Shown here piece by piece: positions 16,638 through 26,160 of a stretch of 64,000 nt of DNA (position 1 is the first letter of the stretch; every line of letters starts with the position of its first letter). Location of the stretch: positions 558,001 to 622,000 of the forward strand of contig NZ_JBNIEU010000002.1 in assembly GCF_049985285.1 (NCBI RefSeq). Direction: 5' to 3'. The position numbers and the translations under genes are program-made. The notes under the pieces were generated by a model. The model saw nothing but the letters and a program-made list of their open reading frames with translations. It did not search any database and was not told the origin of the DNA. The DNA is from Aestuariirhabdus sp049985285. Lineage in GTDB: Bacteria; Pseudomonadota; Gammaproteobacteria; Pseudomonadales; Aestuariirhabdaceae.

Positions 16638-18293
16638 TCAAACCTCACCGATTGAAGTCGCGATCTGTTGGGCCTGTTGCAGCGCGTCCAGTCGACTGTT
16701 GTAACTGATGCCGTTCTCAACCATAGCGTAAATCCCCAGTTTGCCCAGAAGTCTGTCAATTTCTGGCGCAGCACCGGTCACCATCACGGTCTTGCGCTGC
16801 TCTTTGGCCTCGCGAATGACATCTTCCAAGGCCAGGGTGGCGCTCAGGTCGAGCAGGGGAACTGCGCTGAGGTCGAGTACGAGGCAGCGATAGCTTTCTA
16901 CCCGGTTGAGGCTGTGGGCGATGCCCTTGGCAGCGCCAAAACTCATTGGCCCTACGGGGCGAAATAACAGAATCTGGCCCTTGCAGGCGCGCATGATGGA
17001 GCGCTCCTCCTCGGTCAGGGGGAGATCCGTTTCCAGTCCAGTGAGGGTTTGTATTGAACGTGTTTGCAGGTCGGTAAGGCGTTTGACCGTGATCATATTA
17101 GCGACAAAAACCCCCGCCGCCACCGCGGTAATCAGGTCCACAAACACCGTTAGTATCAACACGCCATACATCAGTAGCATCACAATGGGTGGGGTTTTAT
17201 GAGCGCGTTTGAGGAAGCGCCAGTCGATAATGTCGATGCCCACTTTAATCAGTATGCCGGCCAATACGGCGTGGGGGATCGGCTCCGTAAGAAAAGCCGC
17301 CCCGGCAACGATGGCCAGCAGCACCAGGGCGTGGACGATGCCCGATAGGGGCGTGCGGCCGCCGGAGTGGATGTTGATCACCGTGCGCATGGTCGCGCCA
17401 GCACCGGGCAATCCCCCGACCAGGCCTGCCAGTGTGTTGCCAATGCCTTGCCCAATGAGTTCACGGTCTGAATCGTGTTCGGTACGGGTCAGGCTGTCGG
17501 CCACCAGTGAGGTGAGCAGGGAGTCGATCGATCCCAGCGTGGCCAGCAGCAGGGCCGAGCCGAACATGTGCTGCAGCAGGTCGGGTTCAAAGGAGGGAAG
17601 CACCAGCGTCGGAAAACCGGTGGGGATAGCGCCGATACGCGGCACGGCATCGCTATCAAACAGGGTGATGCTAAGCAGAGTAACCGCAATCAGTGCCGTC
17701 AGCGGGGCTGGCAATATACGGTTGATACGGACCGGTGTACTGAGCACGATAGCCAGCGCCAGGGCTCCGAGCAGCAGTGCGGGGGGGTTGGCCTCCCGGA
17801 TCATGTCGGGTACCGCCAGTAAGGATGGCAGCACGCCGGCGACGGGCGGCAGCCCCATAAAGGGGGCTAGCTGCAAAATAATAATGATGACGCCTATCCC
17901 CGACATAAAACCCGATATCACCGGGAAGGGCATGAGCGTGATGTATTTGCCGAGGCGCAACAGGCCAAACAGTACTTGCAGCAGCCCTCCGAGCATCACC
18001 ACGGTAAAGGCCGTTGCCAGCCCGTGCACGGGATCGCGGGAGATATAGTCGGTGAAGATGGCGAGCATCACCACGGTCATTGGACCGGTCGGGCCGGAGA
18101 TCTGCGAAGGGGTGCCGCCAAACAACGATGCAAACAGGCCGACCACGATGGCTCCATAGAGCCCGGCGATGGGGCCGGCACCGGAAGAGACGCCAAAGGC
18201 GAGCGCCAGCGGCAGCGCCACGATGGCGGCCGTAACGCCTCCTAGAATGTCCCCGCGTATATTTCTGCGATGCATGCCGTGGATCATGACCAC
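16638..18293 (-). CDS. SulP family inorganic anion transporter with STAS domain
   Basis: 551 residues. About 10-12 hydrophobic helices from residue 10 to 400 (ALPLALAFGVSSGAGPIAGLYGAI, SQISGPTGPMTVV, GLVGGLPGAGATMRTVINIHSGGRT) are followed by a cytoplasmic STAS domain (about 430-545) with LVLDLSAVPLLDLSATLALED. SulP proteins carry sulfate, bicarbonate or dicarboxylates; the substrate is undetermined. The start is taken as GTG 18293 because GGGAG lies 7 nt before it; ATG 18287 is possible. The neighbour downstream is a CBS protein. Confidence 0.93.
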   Translation of the reverse strand: MVMIHGMHRRNIRGDILGGVTAAIVALPLALAFGVSSGAGPIAGLYGAIVVGLFASLFGGTPSQISGPTGPMTVVMLAIFTDYISRDPVHGLATAFTVVMLGGLLQVLFGLLRLGKYITLMPFPVISGFMSGIGVIIIILQLAPFMGLPPVAGVLPSLLAVPDMIREANPPALLLGALALAIVLSTPVRINRILPAPLTALIAVTLLSITLFDSDAVPRIGAIPTGFPTLVLPSFEPDLLQHMFGSALLLATLGSIDSLLTSLVADSLTRTEHDSDRELIGQGIGNTLAGLVGGLPGAGATMRTVINIHSGGRTPLSGIVHALVLLAIVAGAAFLTEPIPHAVLAGILIKVGIDIIDWRFLKRAHKTPPIVMLLMYGVLILTVFVDLITAVAAGVFVANMITVKRLTDLQTRSIQTLTGLETDLPLTEEERSIMRACKGQILLFRPVGPMSFGAAKGIAHSLNRVESYRCLVLDLSAVPLLDLSATLALEDVIREAKEQRKTVMVTGAAPEIDRLLGKLGIYAMVENGISYNSRLDALQQAQQIATSIGEV

Positions 18294-18461
18294 TGATGCG
18301 CTCCCGCCGATTGTTGTTATTTTATGTGCTTAGGCTAACAGGGTATATTAGGGCAGCTTGTGGCCAGGACACAATCGACTTTGGTGGCACACGCGAAGGT
18401 TAAAGCTCGGCCTCCGGCGTGCTAAAATGGCGTCCCAGCCCGCGTTCTACCTGGATTCCCC

Positions 18462-20327
18462 GTGTCAGACTTGATTACTTTTCTACACCGTCGCAGTGCC
18501 TTGATGGTCGGCTGGCTGGTATTACTCTTTCTGCTGCTGGTCTGGGTGAGTGGTTCTCTGGCGCGCCAGGTCGCCTATGATCGGCTGCAGGAGAGCGGCG
18601 AAGCGCAGTTAAAGCGTTATACCAACTCCCTTGAGTCTACTCTGAGTCGTTACGAGTTTATTCCCGAACTCTTGGCCACCAACCCGCTATTGAAAAACTT
18701 TTTGCAGGACAAGCGCGACGAACTGGTTTCACAGCGGCTCAATCGATACCTGCAAAAAATGAACGAAATCAGCAGTACCTCGGATATTTACTTGCTCGAT
18801 AGCCAGGGGACCACTGTGGCGGCGAGTAACTGGAACCTGCCAACCACCTTTATCGGTAATAACTACAGTTTCCGCCCCTACTTTACTCAGGCAATGGAGG
18901 GTCGAGGGGGGCGCTACTACGCGCTGGGAATCGCCTCCGGCCAGCGGGGTTACTATTTCTCTTACCCGATTACCGACGCCGAAGACATCATCGGCGTGGT
19001 GGTGATTAAAATCAGCTTGCGCGATGTCGAGGCCCAGTGGAGCAGTGAGCGTTTGCCGGATGAACCCGATCTGGTGGTGGCCGACCCCGACGGTATCGTT
19101 TTTATCTCAACCCGTTCGCAGTGGCTCTATCATTCATTGCAGCCTCTGGGCGCCGTCGATTGGCAGCGTATTCGCCAGGAGCGACGCTACGGGGACCAGC
19201 CCATGGGAACGCTCAACGCCCGCCCGGGGGATATGCCAGATTCGTTACGGGACTCATCGGCGCAGATAACCACCATCAACCAGAATAACCGCACCAGCAT
19301 TTTTCTGGTTAATAGCCTGGAGATGAGCCGGGCGGGTTGGCAGGTATACCTGTTCAGTCCCACCCAGCCGGTCAGGAATCAGGTGCTAACGACCGTTATT
19401 ATCAGTGCGGCGATCTATATTATTGTCGTGCTGTTGCTGCTTTTTTTGGTCGAGCGGGTACGCAATGTCAGTCGTTTACGCCACGCCCATGATCTGTTGG
19501 AGAGCCGGGTTGTTAGCCGCACCGCCGACCTTTCCGAAACCAACCGGCGCCTGCTGGATGAGGTGGAGGAGCGACAACGAACTGAGCAGATGTTGCGTCA
19601 AACCCAGGATGAACTGATACAGGCGGCCAAGCTGGCGGTGATGGGGCAGATGTCGGCTGGGATCAATCATGAACTCAACCAGCCATTGGCAGCGATTCGA
19701 AGTTACGCAGAAAATGCCAGCAAATTTCTTCAGCGAGGCAGGGAAGTTAACGCCCGGGCTAACCTGGAGGAGATCGTCCAGCTGACCGGTCACATGGGTA
19801 AAATTGTCGCGCAATTCAAGGTCTTTTCCCGCAAGAGTTCGGGGACCCGAGTGTCGGTGTCCGTCAACGCATCGCTCAACGCGGCCATCAATATCATCGC
19901 GCCACAGATGCGGCAGCAGAATGTTGAGTGCACGATTGATGGCGAACAACTTGATCTCTACGTGTTGGGGGATATGGTGCGGTTGGAGCAGGTGCTGATC
20001 AATCTGCTGTCCAATGCGTTGCACGCCATGGAGAACGGAAAGGTCAAGCGACTCAATGTTATGCTCGGCTGTGAAGAGGGCCGCGTCACGATTGAGGTGC
20101 ACGACAGCGGAGAGGGTATTGAGGAGGCGCTGTTGGAACGAATTTTTGAGCCTTTCTTTACTACCAAGGGCGTTACCCAGGGGCTCGGACTGGGGTTGTC
20201 GATATCCCATAGAATTATTGAATCGATGCGGGGCACCATGGTGGCGGAAAATCATCCACTGGGAGGTGCTGTGTTCCGTATTGAGCTGCAACAAAGCCAG
20301 ATGCAAGAAGGTATTCAGATCGCATGA
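18462..20327 (+). CDS. dctB: C4-dicarboxylate sensor histidine kinase DctB
   Basis: 621 residues; GTG start at 18462. The order is: N-terminal membrane helix (LMVGWLVLLFLLLVWVSGSLA), a periplasmic double-Cache sensor (about 40-300), a second helix (VIISAAIYIIVVLLLLFLVE), a linker coiled coil, and a HisKA/HATPase core. The phospho-acceptor His is in MSAGINHELNQPLAAIRSYAEN (about 404), and the ATP site shows NLLSNALHAM, DSGEGI and GLGLGLSIS. DctB senses C4-dicarboxylates such as succinate and phosphorylates DctD. It overlaps dctD by 4 nt (ATGA). No dctPQM transporter genes are in the window. Confidence 0.92.
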   Translation: MSDLITFLHRRSALMVGWLVLLFLLLVWVSGSLARQVAYDRLQESGEAQLKRYTNSLESTLSRYEFIPELLATNPLLKNFLQDKRDELVSQRLNRYLQKMNEISSTSDIYLLDSQGTTVAASNWNLPTTFIGNNYSFRPYFTQAMEGRGGRYYALGIASGQRGYYFSYPITDAEDIIGVVVIKISLRDVEAQWSSERLPDEPDLVVADPDGIVFISTRSQWLYHSLQPLGAVDWQRIRQERRYGDQPMGTLNARPGDMPDSLRDSSAQITTINQNNRTSIFLVNSLEMSRAGWQVYLFSPTQPVRNQVLTTVIISAAIYIIVVLLLLFLVERVRNVSRLRHAHDLLESRVVSRTADLSETNRRLLDEVEERQRTEQMLRQTQDELIQAAKLAVMGQMSAGINHELNQPLAAIRSYAENASKFLQRGREVNARANLEEIVQLTGHMGKIVAQFKVFSRKSSGTRVSVSVNASLNAAINIIAPQMRQQNVECTIDGEQLDLYVLGDMVRLEQVLINLLSNALHAMENGKVKRLNVMLGCEEGRVTIEVHDSGEGIEEALLERIFEPFFTTKGVTQGLGLGLSISHRIIESMRGTMVAENHPLGGAVFRIELQQSQMQEGIQIA

Positions 20328-21697
20328 GCGAAACCGAACAGATCGAATTTAAAGGACCTGTCATCTTTGTTGATGATGAGCACCATATCCGGGTCACTGT
20401 GCAGCAAACCCTGGAGCTGGAGGATTACTCCATTCGCTGCTTTGGATCGGCTGCCGAGGTGCTGGACAAGCTGGATGTTGATTGGCCCGGAGTTATTGTC
20501 AGCGATATCAATATGCCGGGCATAGACGGTATAGAGTTGATGCGGCGGATACGGGAGATCGACACCGACTTGCCGGTTATTCTGGTCACCGGCCACGGCG
20601 ATATCTCCATGGCGGTCACTGCGATCCGCGACGGTGCCTACGATTTTATTGAGAAGCCGTTCGCCTCCGAGTTGCTGGTGGATGTCGTGAAACGTGCGTT
20701 GGAAAAACGCAACCTGACCCTGGAAAACCGCAATCTTCGCCGAGAGATCGAGGCGCAAAACGCGCCGGGACCACGAATTCTTGGCAACACTCCTAGTATC
20801 CAGAGTATGCGACGAATTATTCATCAGGTGCTGGGTGCTCCAACCGATATTTTGCTCAACGGTGAAACGGGAACCGGTAAGGAGCTGGTTGCCCGCTATC
20901 TGCATGAGCACAGCAACCGACGCGAGAAAAACTTTGTCGCGATCAACTGTGGAGCGGTGCCGGAAAACCTGATTGAAAGCGAACTTTTTGGTCACGAAGC
21001 CGGCGCCTTTACCGGGGCCGACAAATCTCGAGTCGGCAAGTTCGAATACGCCAATGGCGGCACCCTGTTTCTCGACGAAATCGAGAGTATGCCGATGGCG
21101 GTACAGGTTAAACTGCTGCGCGTAATCGAAGAGCGCATGGTGGAACGCCTCGGCTCCAATGAGCTGATACCGCTGGATATTCGTATCGTGGCTGCCACCA
21201 AGGTGGATCTAAAAGAGCTGAGTGACGAGGGACAGTTTCGTAGTGATCTGTTCTATCGCCTTAATATCGTCACTATCGACATTCCAGCGCTCCGTGATCG
21301 ACTGGAAGACCTGCCCTTACTGTTTGAACATTTCGCCCTGATCGCCTCCGCTCGTTATCAGCAGGAGATAATTCCCTTGCCGGGAGAGCGTATGCATCAG
21401 TTGCTGCAGCACGATTGGCCAGGAAACGTGAGAGAGTTACGTAATCTTGCAGAGCGCTATGTGTTGCTCGGCGACGAGGCGAACCTGGCGTTGGCGGAGC
21501 AGGGGATGGGGGACGAGATCCAGAGCCGTCGCACCCTGTCCGAGCGGGTCGACCAGTTCGAGCGCTCGTTGATTCACGAATCCCTGCAGAGCCATAAGGG
21601 CAGTATCAAGGAAACCATGGTTGCCCTTGGCCTTGCTCGCAAGACCCTCTACGATAAGATGAAAAAGCACGATCTCGATCGCCTCGACTATAAGTGA
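20324..21697 (+). CDS. dctD: Sigma-54 dependent response regulator DctD
   Basis: 457 residues. Receiver domain (about 10-125; phospho-acceptor Asp in VIVSDINMPGIDG), central AAA+ domain (about 148-380; Walker A GETGTGKE, sigma-54 contact loop GAFTGA, Walker B GGTLFLDEIE) and a Fis-type helix-turn-helix at the C-terminus (IKETMVALGLARKTLYDKMKK). In the family it activates C4-dicarboxylate transport promoters together with RpoN. It starts inside the last codons of dctB, so the pair is translationally coupled. Confidence 0.94.
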   Translation: MSETEQIEFKGPVIFVDDEHHIRVTVQQTLELEDYSIRCFGSAAEVLDKLDVDWPGVIVSDINMPGIDGIELMRRIREIDTDLPVILVTGHGDISMAVTAIRDGAYDFIEKPFASELLVDVVKRALEKRNLTLENRNLRREIEAQNAPGPRILGNTPSIQSMRRIIHQVLGAPTDILLNGETGTGKELVARYLHEHSNRREKNFVAINCGAVPENLIESELFGHEAGAFTGADKSRVGKFEYANGGTLFLDEIESMPMAVQVKLLRVIEERMVERLGSNELIPLDIRIVAATKVDLKELSDEGQFRSDLFYRLNIVTIDIPALRDRLEDLPLLFEHFALIASARYQQEIIPLPGERMHQLLQHDWPGNVRELRNLAERYVLLGDEANLALAEQGMGDEIQSRRTLSERVDQFERSLIHESLQSHKGSIKETMVALGLARKTLYDKMKKHDLDRLDYK

Positions 21698-21769
21698 GCA
21701 GTGCTCGAAATCTGTGCTTAAGCGGCGATAACCTGACCCACGCTTGGCGCCGAAGCGTACGAGAGAGCT

Positions 21770-23386
21770 ATGTCTGCATCTGATACCTCGGGTGTTTTTC
21801 AGCATTGGCGGTTTGATAACGCCTACCTGAAAGCGTTACCCGCCGACCCCGAATCTGCTAACTATCGTCGCCAGGTGCCCGCGGCCTGTTACTCCTGGGT
21901 AGCGCCCACCTCGGTGCCGAACCCTGCACTAGTGGCCTGCGCCCCCGAAGTGGCGTCATTGTTGGATCTGGCGCCGGAGGCCTGCCAAACGGATGAGTTT
22001 TTGCGACTGTTCAGTGGCAACGAGTTGTTGCCGGGGATGACCCCCTGGGCCTGTTGTTATGGTGGTCATCAGTTTGGTAACTGGGCGGGGCAGTTGGGGG
22101 ATGGTCGTGCGATCAACCTGGCCGAAATCGTTAATCAAAAGGGTCAGCACTACACCTTGCAACTCAAGGGGGCGGGTCCCACTCCCTATTCACGCAACGC
22201 CGATGGGCTGGCGGTGCTGCGCTCGTCGGTGCGAGAATTTCTCTGCTCCGAAGCGATGCACCATCTGGGTGTGCCTACCACCCGCGCATTAAGTCTGGTC
22301 AATAGTGGTCAAACGGTCATGCGTGACATGTTTTACGACGGCAATGCCCGCTACGAGCCGGGCGCAGTGGTCTGCCGGGTAGCGCAATCGTTTACCCGGT
22401 TCGGTAATTTCCAGATCCATGCCGCCCGCCAGGAGCATGAGCTGTTAAAGCGCTTGGTGGATTTCACCATCGAACGTGATTTTCCCGAATTGGGCGAGCC
22501 CTGCGAAGCGGTTTATGGACGTTGGTTTGCCGAGGTGTGCCAGCGCACCGCGACCTTGATGGTGCACTGGATGCGGGTGGGTTTTGTGCATGGGGTGATG
22601 AACACCGATAATCTGTCGATACTGGGGCTCACCATCGATTACGGCCCCTATGGCTGGCTGGAGGGTTATGACCCGGACTGGACCCCGAACACCACCGATG
22701 CAGGGCAACGCCGCTATCGATATGGCCAGCAACCCCAGATCGGCCACTGGAATCTCTACCAGCTAGCCAATGGGATTAGCCCGCTGTTCGGTGATACCGA
22801 TCTCCTGCAAAAGACGCTGGATCAGTACGCTGTCACATATCAGCAGCAGTGGCAGGCGATGATGGCCGATAAGCTGGGGCTCGACGGTTGGCGCGACCGG
22901 GCCGACGAACAGTTGATTGTTCGTTTGCAAGACCTGTTGCGCCTGACCGAAACCGATATGACGATCTTCTTTCGCTCTCTGGCGAGCATTGAAACCAGTG
23001 ACGCAGGTTTGGCGTTGGACGACAGGGAGCTGCTGGCACCGCTGCGGGAGGCTTTCTATCGTCCGCAGGAGTTAACCGGTGGGATCGAACGCCGTATCGC
23101 CGCCTGGTTGCGGGATTATCAGCAGCGCCTGAGGCTGCAACCGATCAGTGATGGCGAGCGGGCTGCTGCGATGAATCGGGTAAACCCACGCTATGTGCTA
23201 CGAAACTTTCTCGCGCAGCAGGCGATTGATCTGGCGGAGAAGGGGGATTACAGCGAGGTCCGGACCCTGCTCGAACTGCTGCGCAAACCCTACGATGAAC
23301 AACCGCAATTTGCGCACTACGCCAAGCGTCGCCCAGAATGGGCGCGCCAGCGCGCAGGCTGCTCCATGCTGTCGTGCAGTTCATGA
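21770..23386 (+). CDS. selO: Protein adenylyltransferase SelO (YdiU)
   Basis: 538 residues, slightly longer than the E. coli protein. SelO is a pseudokinase-fold enzyme that moves AMP from ATP onto Ser, Thr or Tyr of proteins, with roles in oxidative stress. Visible blocks are CYGGHQFGNWAGQLGDGRAI, LQLKGAGPTPYSR, DGLAVLRSSVREFLCSEAM, FVHGVMNTDNLSILGLTIDYGP (catalytic/metal region) and the C-terminal SCSS with the conserved redox Cys. This is the cysteine form, not the selenocysteine form: the Cys codon is followed by Ser-Ser and a normal stop. It follows dctD by 72 nt. Confidence 0.95.
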   Translation: MSASDTSGVFQHWRFDNAYLKALPADPESANYRRQVPAACYSWVAPTSVPNPALVACAPEVASLLDLAPEACQTDEFLRLFSGNELLPGMTPWACCYGGHQFGNWAGQLGDGRAINLAEIVNQKGQHYTLQLKGAGPTPYSRNADGLAVLRSSVREFLCSEAMHHLGVPTTRALSLVNSGQTVMRDMFYDGNARYEPGAVVCRVAQSFTRFGNFQIHAARQEHELLKRLVDFTIERDFPELGEPCEAVYGRWFAEVCQRTATLMVHWMRVGFVHGVMNTDNLSILGLTIDYGPYGWLEGYDPDWTPNTTDAGQRRYRYGQQPQIGHWNLYQLANGISPLFGDTDLLQKTLDQYAVTYQQQWQAMMADKLGLDGWRDRADEQLIVRLQDLLRLTETDMTIFFRSLASIETSDAGLALDDRELLAPLREAFYRPQELTGGIERRIAAWLRDYQQRLRLQPISDGERAAAMNRVNPRYVLRNFLAQQAIDLAEKGDYSEVRTLLELLRKPYDEQPQFAHYAKRRPEWARQRAGCSMLSCSS

Positions 23387-23480
23387 CCGGTCGCCCCACC
23401 CTGATACCAGGGAAGCGGTAAATGACGCTGTTGGGCTGCGGCGCGGGTAGATGTCCCCAGCGCCACAGTCAACCCTGCGT

Positions 23481-24557
23481 CTACTCGTGAATGGTGGGCA
23501 GCCGGGTCGTTTCGCCCTTATGGTTGCGCAGGGTATAGAACTCGTCGTTCTTGTCGACGATGCTGTAGTCGGGCATCAGCGGAATTTTGCCGATATTGGT
23601 CGCCACCACGTACATCGGCTGGGCCAGCCCGGTGGTGTGGCCGCGCAGCGCATCGCGGATCAGCTCGGCACCCTTCTCGATGGGAGTGCGAAAGTGATCG
23701 ATGCCCGGCGCTGCTTCGCAATAGAAAAGGTAGTAGGGGCGGATGCGGATACTGAGCAGCTTCTGATTGAGGGTGCGGAAAGTGTCGACATCGTCGTTGA
23801 TTCCCTTCATCAATACGGTCTGGTTGCCGACGTTGACGCCGCAGCTAATTAAATCGTAGACGGCTCGGGCGGTATGCTCGGTGATCTCTTTGGGGTGGTT
23901 GCATTGGGTGTTCAGCCAGATCGGCACCCGGTGTTGTCCCCTCAGCACCTTCATCAGACCCTTGGTGATCCGGTGAGGAAGCACGATGGGGAGTCGAGAG
24001 CCGATGCGGATCATCTCGACATGGGGAATTTCCCGCAGCTTGCCGATCAGGTACTCGAGTTTGGCATCGGAGAGCAGTAGCGGGTCCCCTCCGGTAATCA
24101 GCACATCGCGGATCTCTGGCGTATTGGCGATCCACTCCAGCCCCTCGTCGACGTCAAATCGTAAATTAAGTTCGTCCCCCAGGATCACCTCCTTGCGGAA
24201 GCAGTGGCGGCAGTAGATACCGCATTTGTCGATGACCGTAAATGCAATTTTATCCCTGTATTGGCGCGCGATACTGTCGGGACGCTTCTCCTCGGTCGCG
24301 CGGTTCTCCTTCCAGATCAGGTAGTCCTGCATGCCGTGGACGTTCTCCCGCTCCTGCAGCGAAGGGATCACCTGTTGACGGATGGGGCAATTGGGGTCGT
24401 CCCGATCCATCAGTGCGGCAAAGTAGGGTGTTACTCCCCAGATCGTTTCCATCTGCTCCAGTGAAGCTCGCTCCGCGTCGGTCAGGTTTACGTACTCTTC
24501 CAGCTGAGCGACGGTCTTGATGTTGTTGCGGATCTGGTTCAGCCATTCTTCGGCCAT
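23481..24557 (-). CDS. KamA-family radical SAM aminomutase (lysine 2,3-aminomutase-like)
   Basis: 358 residues. The radical SAM cluster motif is CGIYCRHCFRK (CxxxCxxC, about 112-122), followed by the SAM-binding ITGGDPLLL. The C-terminal GKIPLMPDY provides the Lys expected to hold PLP, as in KamA. Family members convert lysine to beta-lysine or glutamate to beta-glutamate; some (EpmB) modify elongation factor P. The MPDY ending resembles KamA more than EpmB. The protein is shorter than clostridial KamA (about 416). AAGGAGA lies well placed before ATG 24557. No acetyltransferase or lysine-pathway partner is adjacent. Confidence 0.85.
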   Translation of the reverse strand: MAEEWLNQIRNNIKTVAQLEEYVNLTDAERASLEQMETIWGVTPYFAALMDRDDPNCPIRQQVIPSLQERENVHGMQDYLIWKENRATEEKRPDSIARQYRDKIAFTVIDKCGIYCRHCFRKEVILGDELNLRFDVDEGLEWIANTPEIRDVLITGGDPLLLSDAKLEYLIGKLREIPHVEMIRIGSRLPIVLPHRITKGLMKVLRGQHRVPIWLNTQCNHPKEITEHTARAVYDLISCGVNVGNQTVLMKGINDDVDTFRTLNQKLLSIRIRPYYLFYCEAAPGIDHFRTPIEKGAELIRDALRGHTTGLAQPMYVVATNIGKIPLMPDYSIVDKNDEFYTLRNHKGETTRLPTIHE

Positions 24558-25192
24558 GGGGTCTCCTTAAAGGTTAATTAGAGTTAAAAAGAATAGAGCT
24601 CAAATCACTTTTAGCGGACGAAAGAAAGTTGTCATCGCGGGAGTGATGGGTGAGCCAAAAAGAAAAGTGAAGGTGCCTAGGGAAAGATGTGGCTTGTCAG
24701 CAGGTAAATAGCGGAAATAGCGGGGGTGGAAGCGGAGGGTAGAGCGCTGTCAGCCCGAGACATCGCAAAATAGGGAGAGGTAAAAAGCATTTTCCTGCGG
24801 GAGGTAATAATTAGAGCTCAAAGGATAAAGATTTAGGTGTTACAAGTCAAAAAGCCGGCGCTGACATTCACCTAAAGTGTGAACCCCTTCAGCCTGTACG
24901 CGAGGCGGGTGTGAATTGCTCAGTACAAAGGGTGCAGGGAGAGCCCCTCTTTAGTCCGACGAGACGCTGTTTTTAGGTATCGATTCAGGGGAGGTTAAAG
25001 GGCGTAGCGAGTAGCCAGCTTTTTGTCAGGCATGGCCGAAAGGGTCAAAAGAGATTCAATTTGATCCTCTAGTTGCTGGAGCGTTGGCTGCTGCGGATTG
25101 GAAGGTGGGGCTGGGAGCTGCTGGGGTCGCCGGTTAAGGGGGAGGCGCATTGGTTAAGATCAAAAAATATTCGATTCGACCCCTTTGCTCGT
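24558..25192. other. 635-nt non-coding stretch upstream of the KamA-family gene
   Basis: No convincing gene on either strand. The plus strand is strongly purine-rich from about 24560 to 24830, with repeated short AG-rich words. Near 24946-24990 there is a degenerate copy of a segment found again at 25870-25911 (shared core CGCTGTTTT then GGTATCGATT). Any regulation of the KamA gene must lie here, but no operator or terminator could be identified. Confidence 0.5.
24946..24990. repeat. Degenerate dispersed repeat, copy 1
   Basis: This segment matches 25870-25911 imperfectly; both read CCCTCT, then TCCGAC, an AG-variant, CGCTGTTTT, GGTATCGATT and end near GG. The two copies are about 0.9 kb apart, in direct orientation, flanking the YcxB-like gene. 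They may be remnants of a mobile or dispersed intergenic repeat. Confidence 0.5.
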
Positions 25193-25687
25193 CTACTCTG
25201 GCATCCGGCTTGAATCCCTATTTCTGGCAACCATCTCGCTTATTAACCCGGCAGGCAATAACGATTTGGACAGGTATTGCCGACCGCCAGATATCGCCAC
25301 CAGAATAAGCCCCCGGTCGGTTTCAATGACGTGCTTGATCTCTGTCCATAGTAGCGCTGTGTGTGTATGAGGGTTCTCTGTTCGGATCCCATCGTCATCG
25401 ATGGTTAATGTCACTTTACTACCCGCACTTCTCCCCCACATCTGCCGTATTAACCACCAGGCTCGCCGAAATCGAATATGAACCAGCTCCAGAACAGCCA
25501 AGGCGATTAACGTGATGCCTATGACCTTGGGTTGCTCGGTAAAAGCCAGTAATCCTGCACCAGCAACAAACAATAAGGCAGGAAATAGATAATTGGGCTT
25601 GGCATTTTTTCCATAGGGTAAAGACTGATCAAAACACTCAGCAAGGTAATCTCGGGATAGGGTGAATTGAGTCGTAAAGGGTTGCAT
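25193..25687 (-). CDS. YcxB-like membrane protein
   Basis: 164 residues from ATG 25687 (an in-frame codon further up gives an unsupported extension). Two hydrophobic helices lie near residues 33-75 (PALLFVAGAGLLAF, VIGITLIALAVLELVHI), followed by a basic turn and a beta-rich C-terminal half with TLTIDDDGIRTENPHTHTALLWTEIKHVIET and a closing LPAGLISEMV. This layout fits the YcxB-like (DUF-type) family with a PH-like C-terminal domain. Function is unknown. It is isolated between non-coding and repeat-rich DNA. Confidence 0.7.
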   Translation of the reverse strand: MQPFTTQFTLSRDYLAECFDQSLPYGKNAKPNYLFPALLFVAGAGLLAFTEQPKVIGITLIALAVLELVHIRFRRAWWLIRQMWGRSAGSKVTLTIDDDGIRTENPHTHTALLWTEIKHVIETDRGLILVAISGGRQYLSKSLLPAGLISEMVARNRDSSRMPE

Positions 25688-25725
25688 GGAAACCACGTGT
25701 TGTGTCCGGTTAATTGGTAGTAGCA

Positions 25726-25845
25726 CTATAACGGATAACACTGGCGTCGCCAGTTGTAGATCTGCTGAGGACTGAACCCCAGCTCGCGCGCAACCGATGC
25801 GGTGGTGTTTCCCTCCTTATCAGTCCGACTTACAGCCTGATCCGC
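25726..25845 (-). pseudogene. IS3-family OrfA transposase remnant
   Basis: Read on the minus strand, this stretch encodes NTTASVARELGFSPQQIYNW followed by RRQC and a stop at 25726. That is the helix-turn-helix typical of IS3/IS911-type OrfA transposases (VARELG..P..IYNWR). No start, no OrfB and no terminal inverted repeats are visible, so it is a fragment of about 35 codons. It marks an old insertion next to the repeat mosaic at 25870-26410. Confidence 0.65.
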
Positions 25846-25869
25846 AGGGAGCAGGGAGCCGCCTATTCT

Positions 25870-26160
25870 CCCTCTGATCCGACAAGGCGCTGTTTTCGGT
25901 ATCGATTAAGGCCCGAAGGGGCGACACAGGGATGTCGAGCCGTTCCGTGCGGGCAGGAGGCCCGCTGGGAACGCCCGATACCGAAAGCCGCGGCGCAGTG
26001 CAGCCGAAGGCCGGTGAAGTGGGGGCGCGCTTTCTTTGCTTTCGTTTCTTTGCCGCGCGCAAAGAAATGAAGTCGCCCGACGGGGCGAGTCCCGTCAACC
26101 CCCTTTGCGACGCAAAGCCCAACGCGGCGTAGCCGCTCCCTCCAAGCAAGCAACAGAACT
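25870..26160. repeat. Dispersed intergenic repeat of the FFARGKET-reading type
   Basis: The block contains the degenerate segment 25870-25911, a GC-rich stretch, and the 73-nt core at 25993-26065. Read on the minus strand in one frame it gives the well-known spurious peptide GTRPVGRLHFFARGKET, which I remember from repeated intergenic DNA of many gammaproteobacteria. It is not a credible gene. Within the core, TTTCTTTGC (26045-26053) and GCAAAGAAA (26059-26067) form a perfect 9-bp hairpin with a CGCGC loop. Confidence 0.65.
25993..26065 (+). repeat. 73-nt direct repeat, copy A
   Basis: Matches copy B at 26308-26380 with only two substitutions over 73 nt. The core GCGCGCTTTCTTTGCTT plus a downstream CGCGCAAAGA forms a stem. 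The similarity continues at lower identity for about 30 nt past the end of both copies. Confidence 0.85.
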
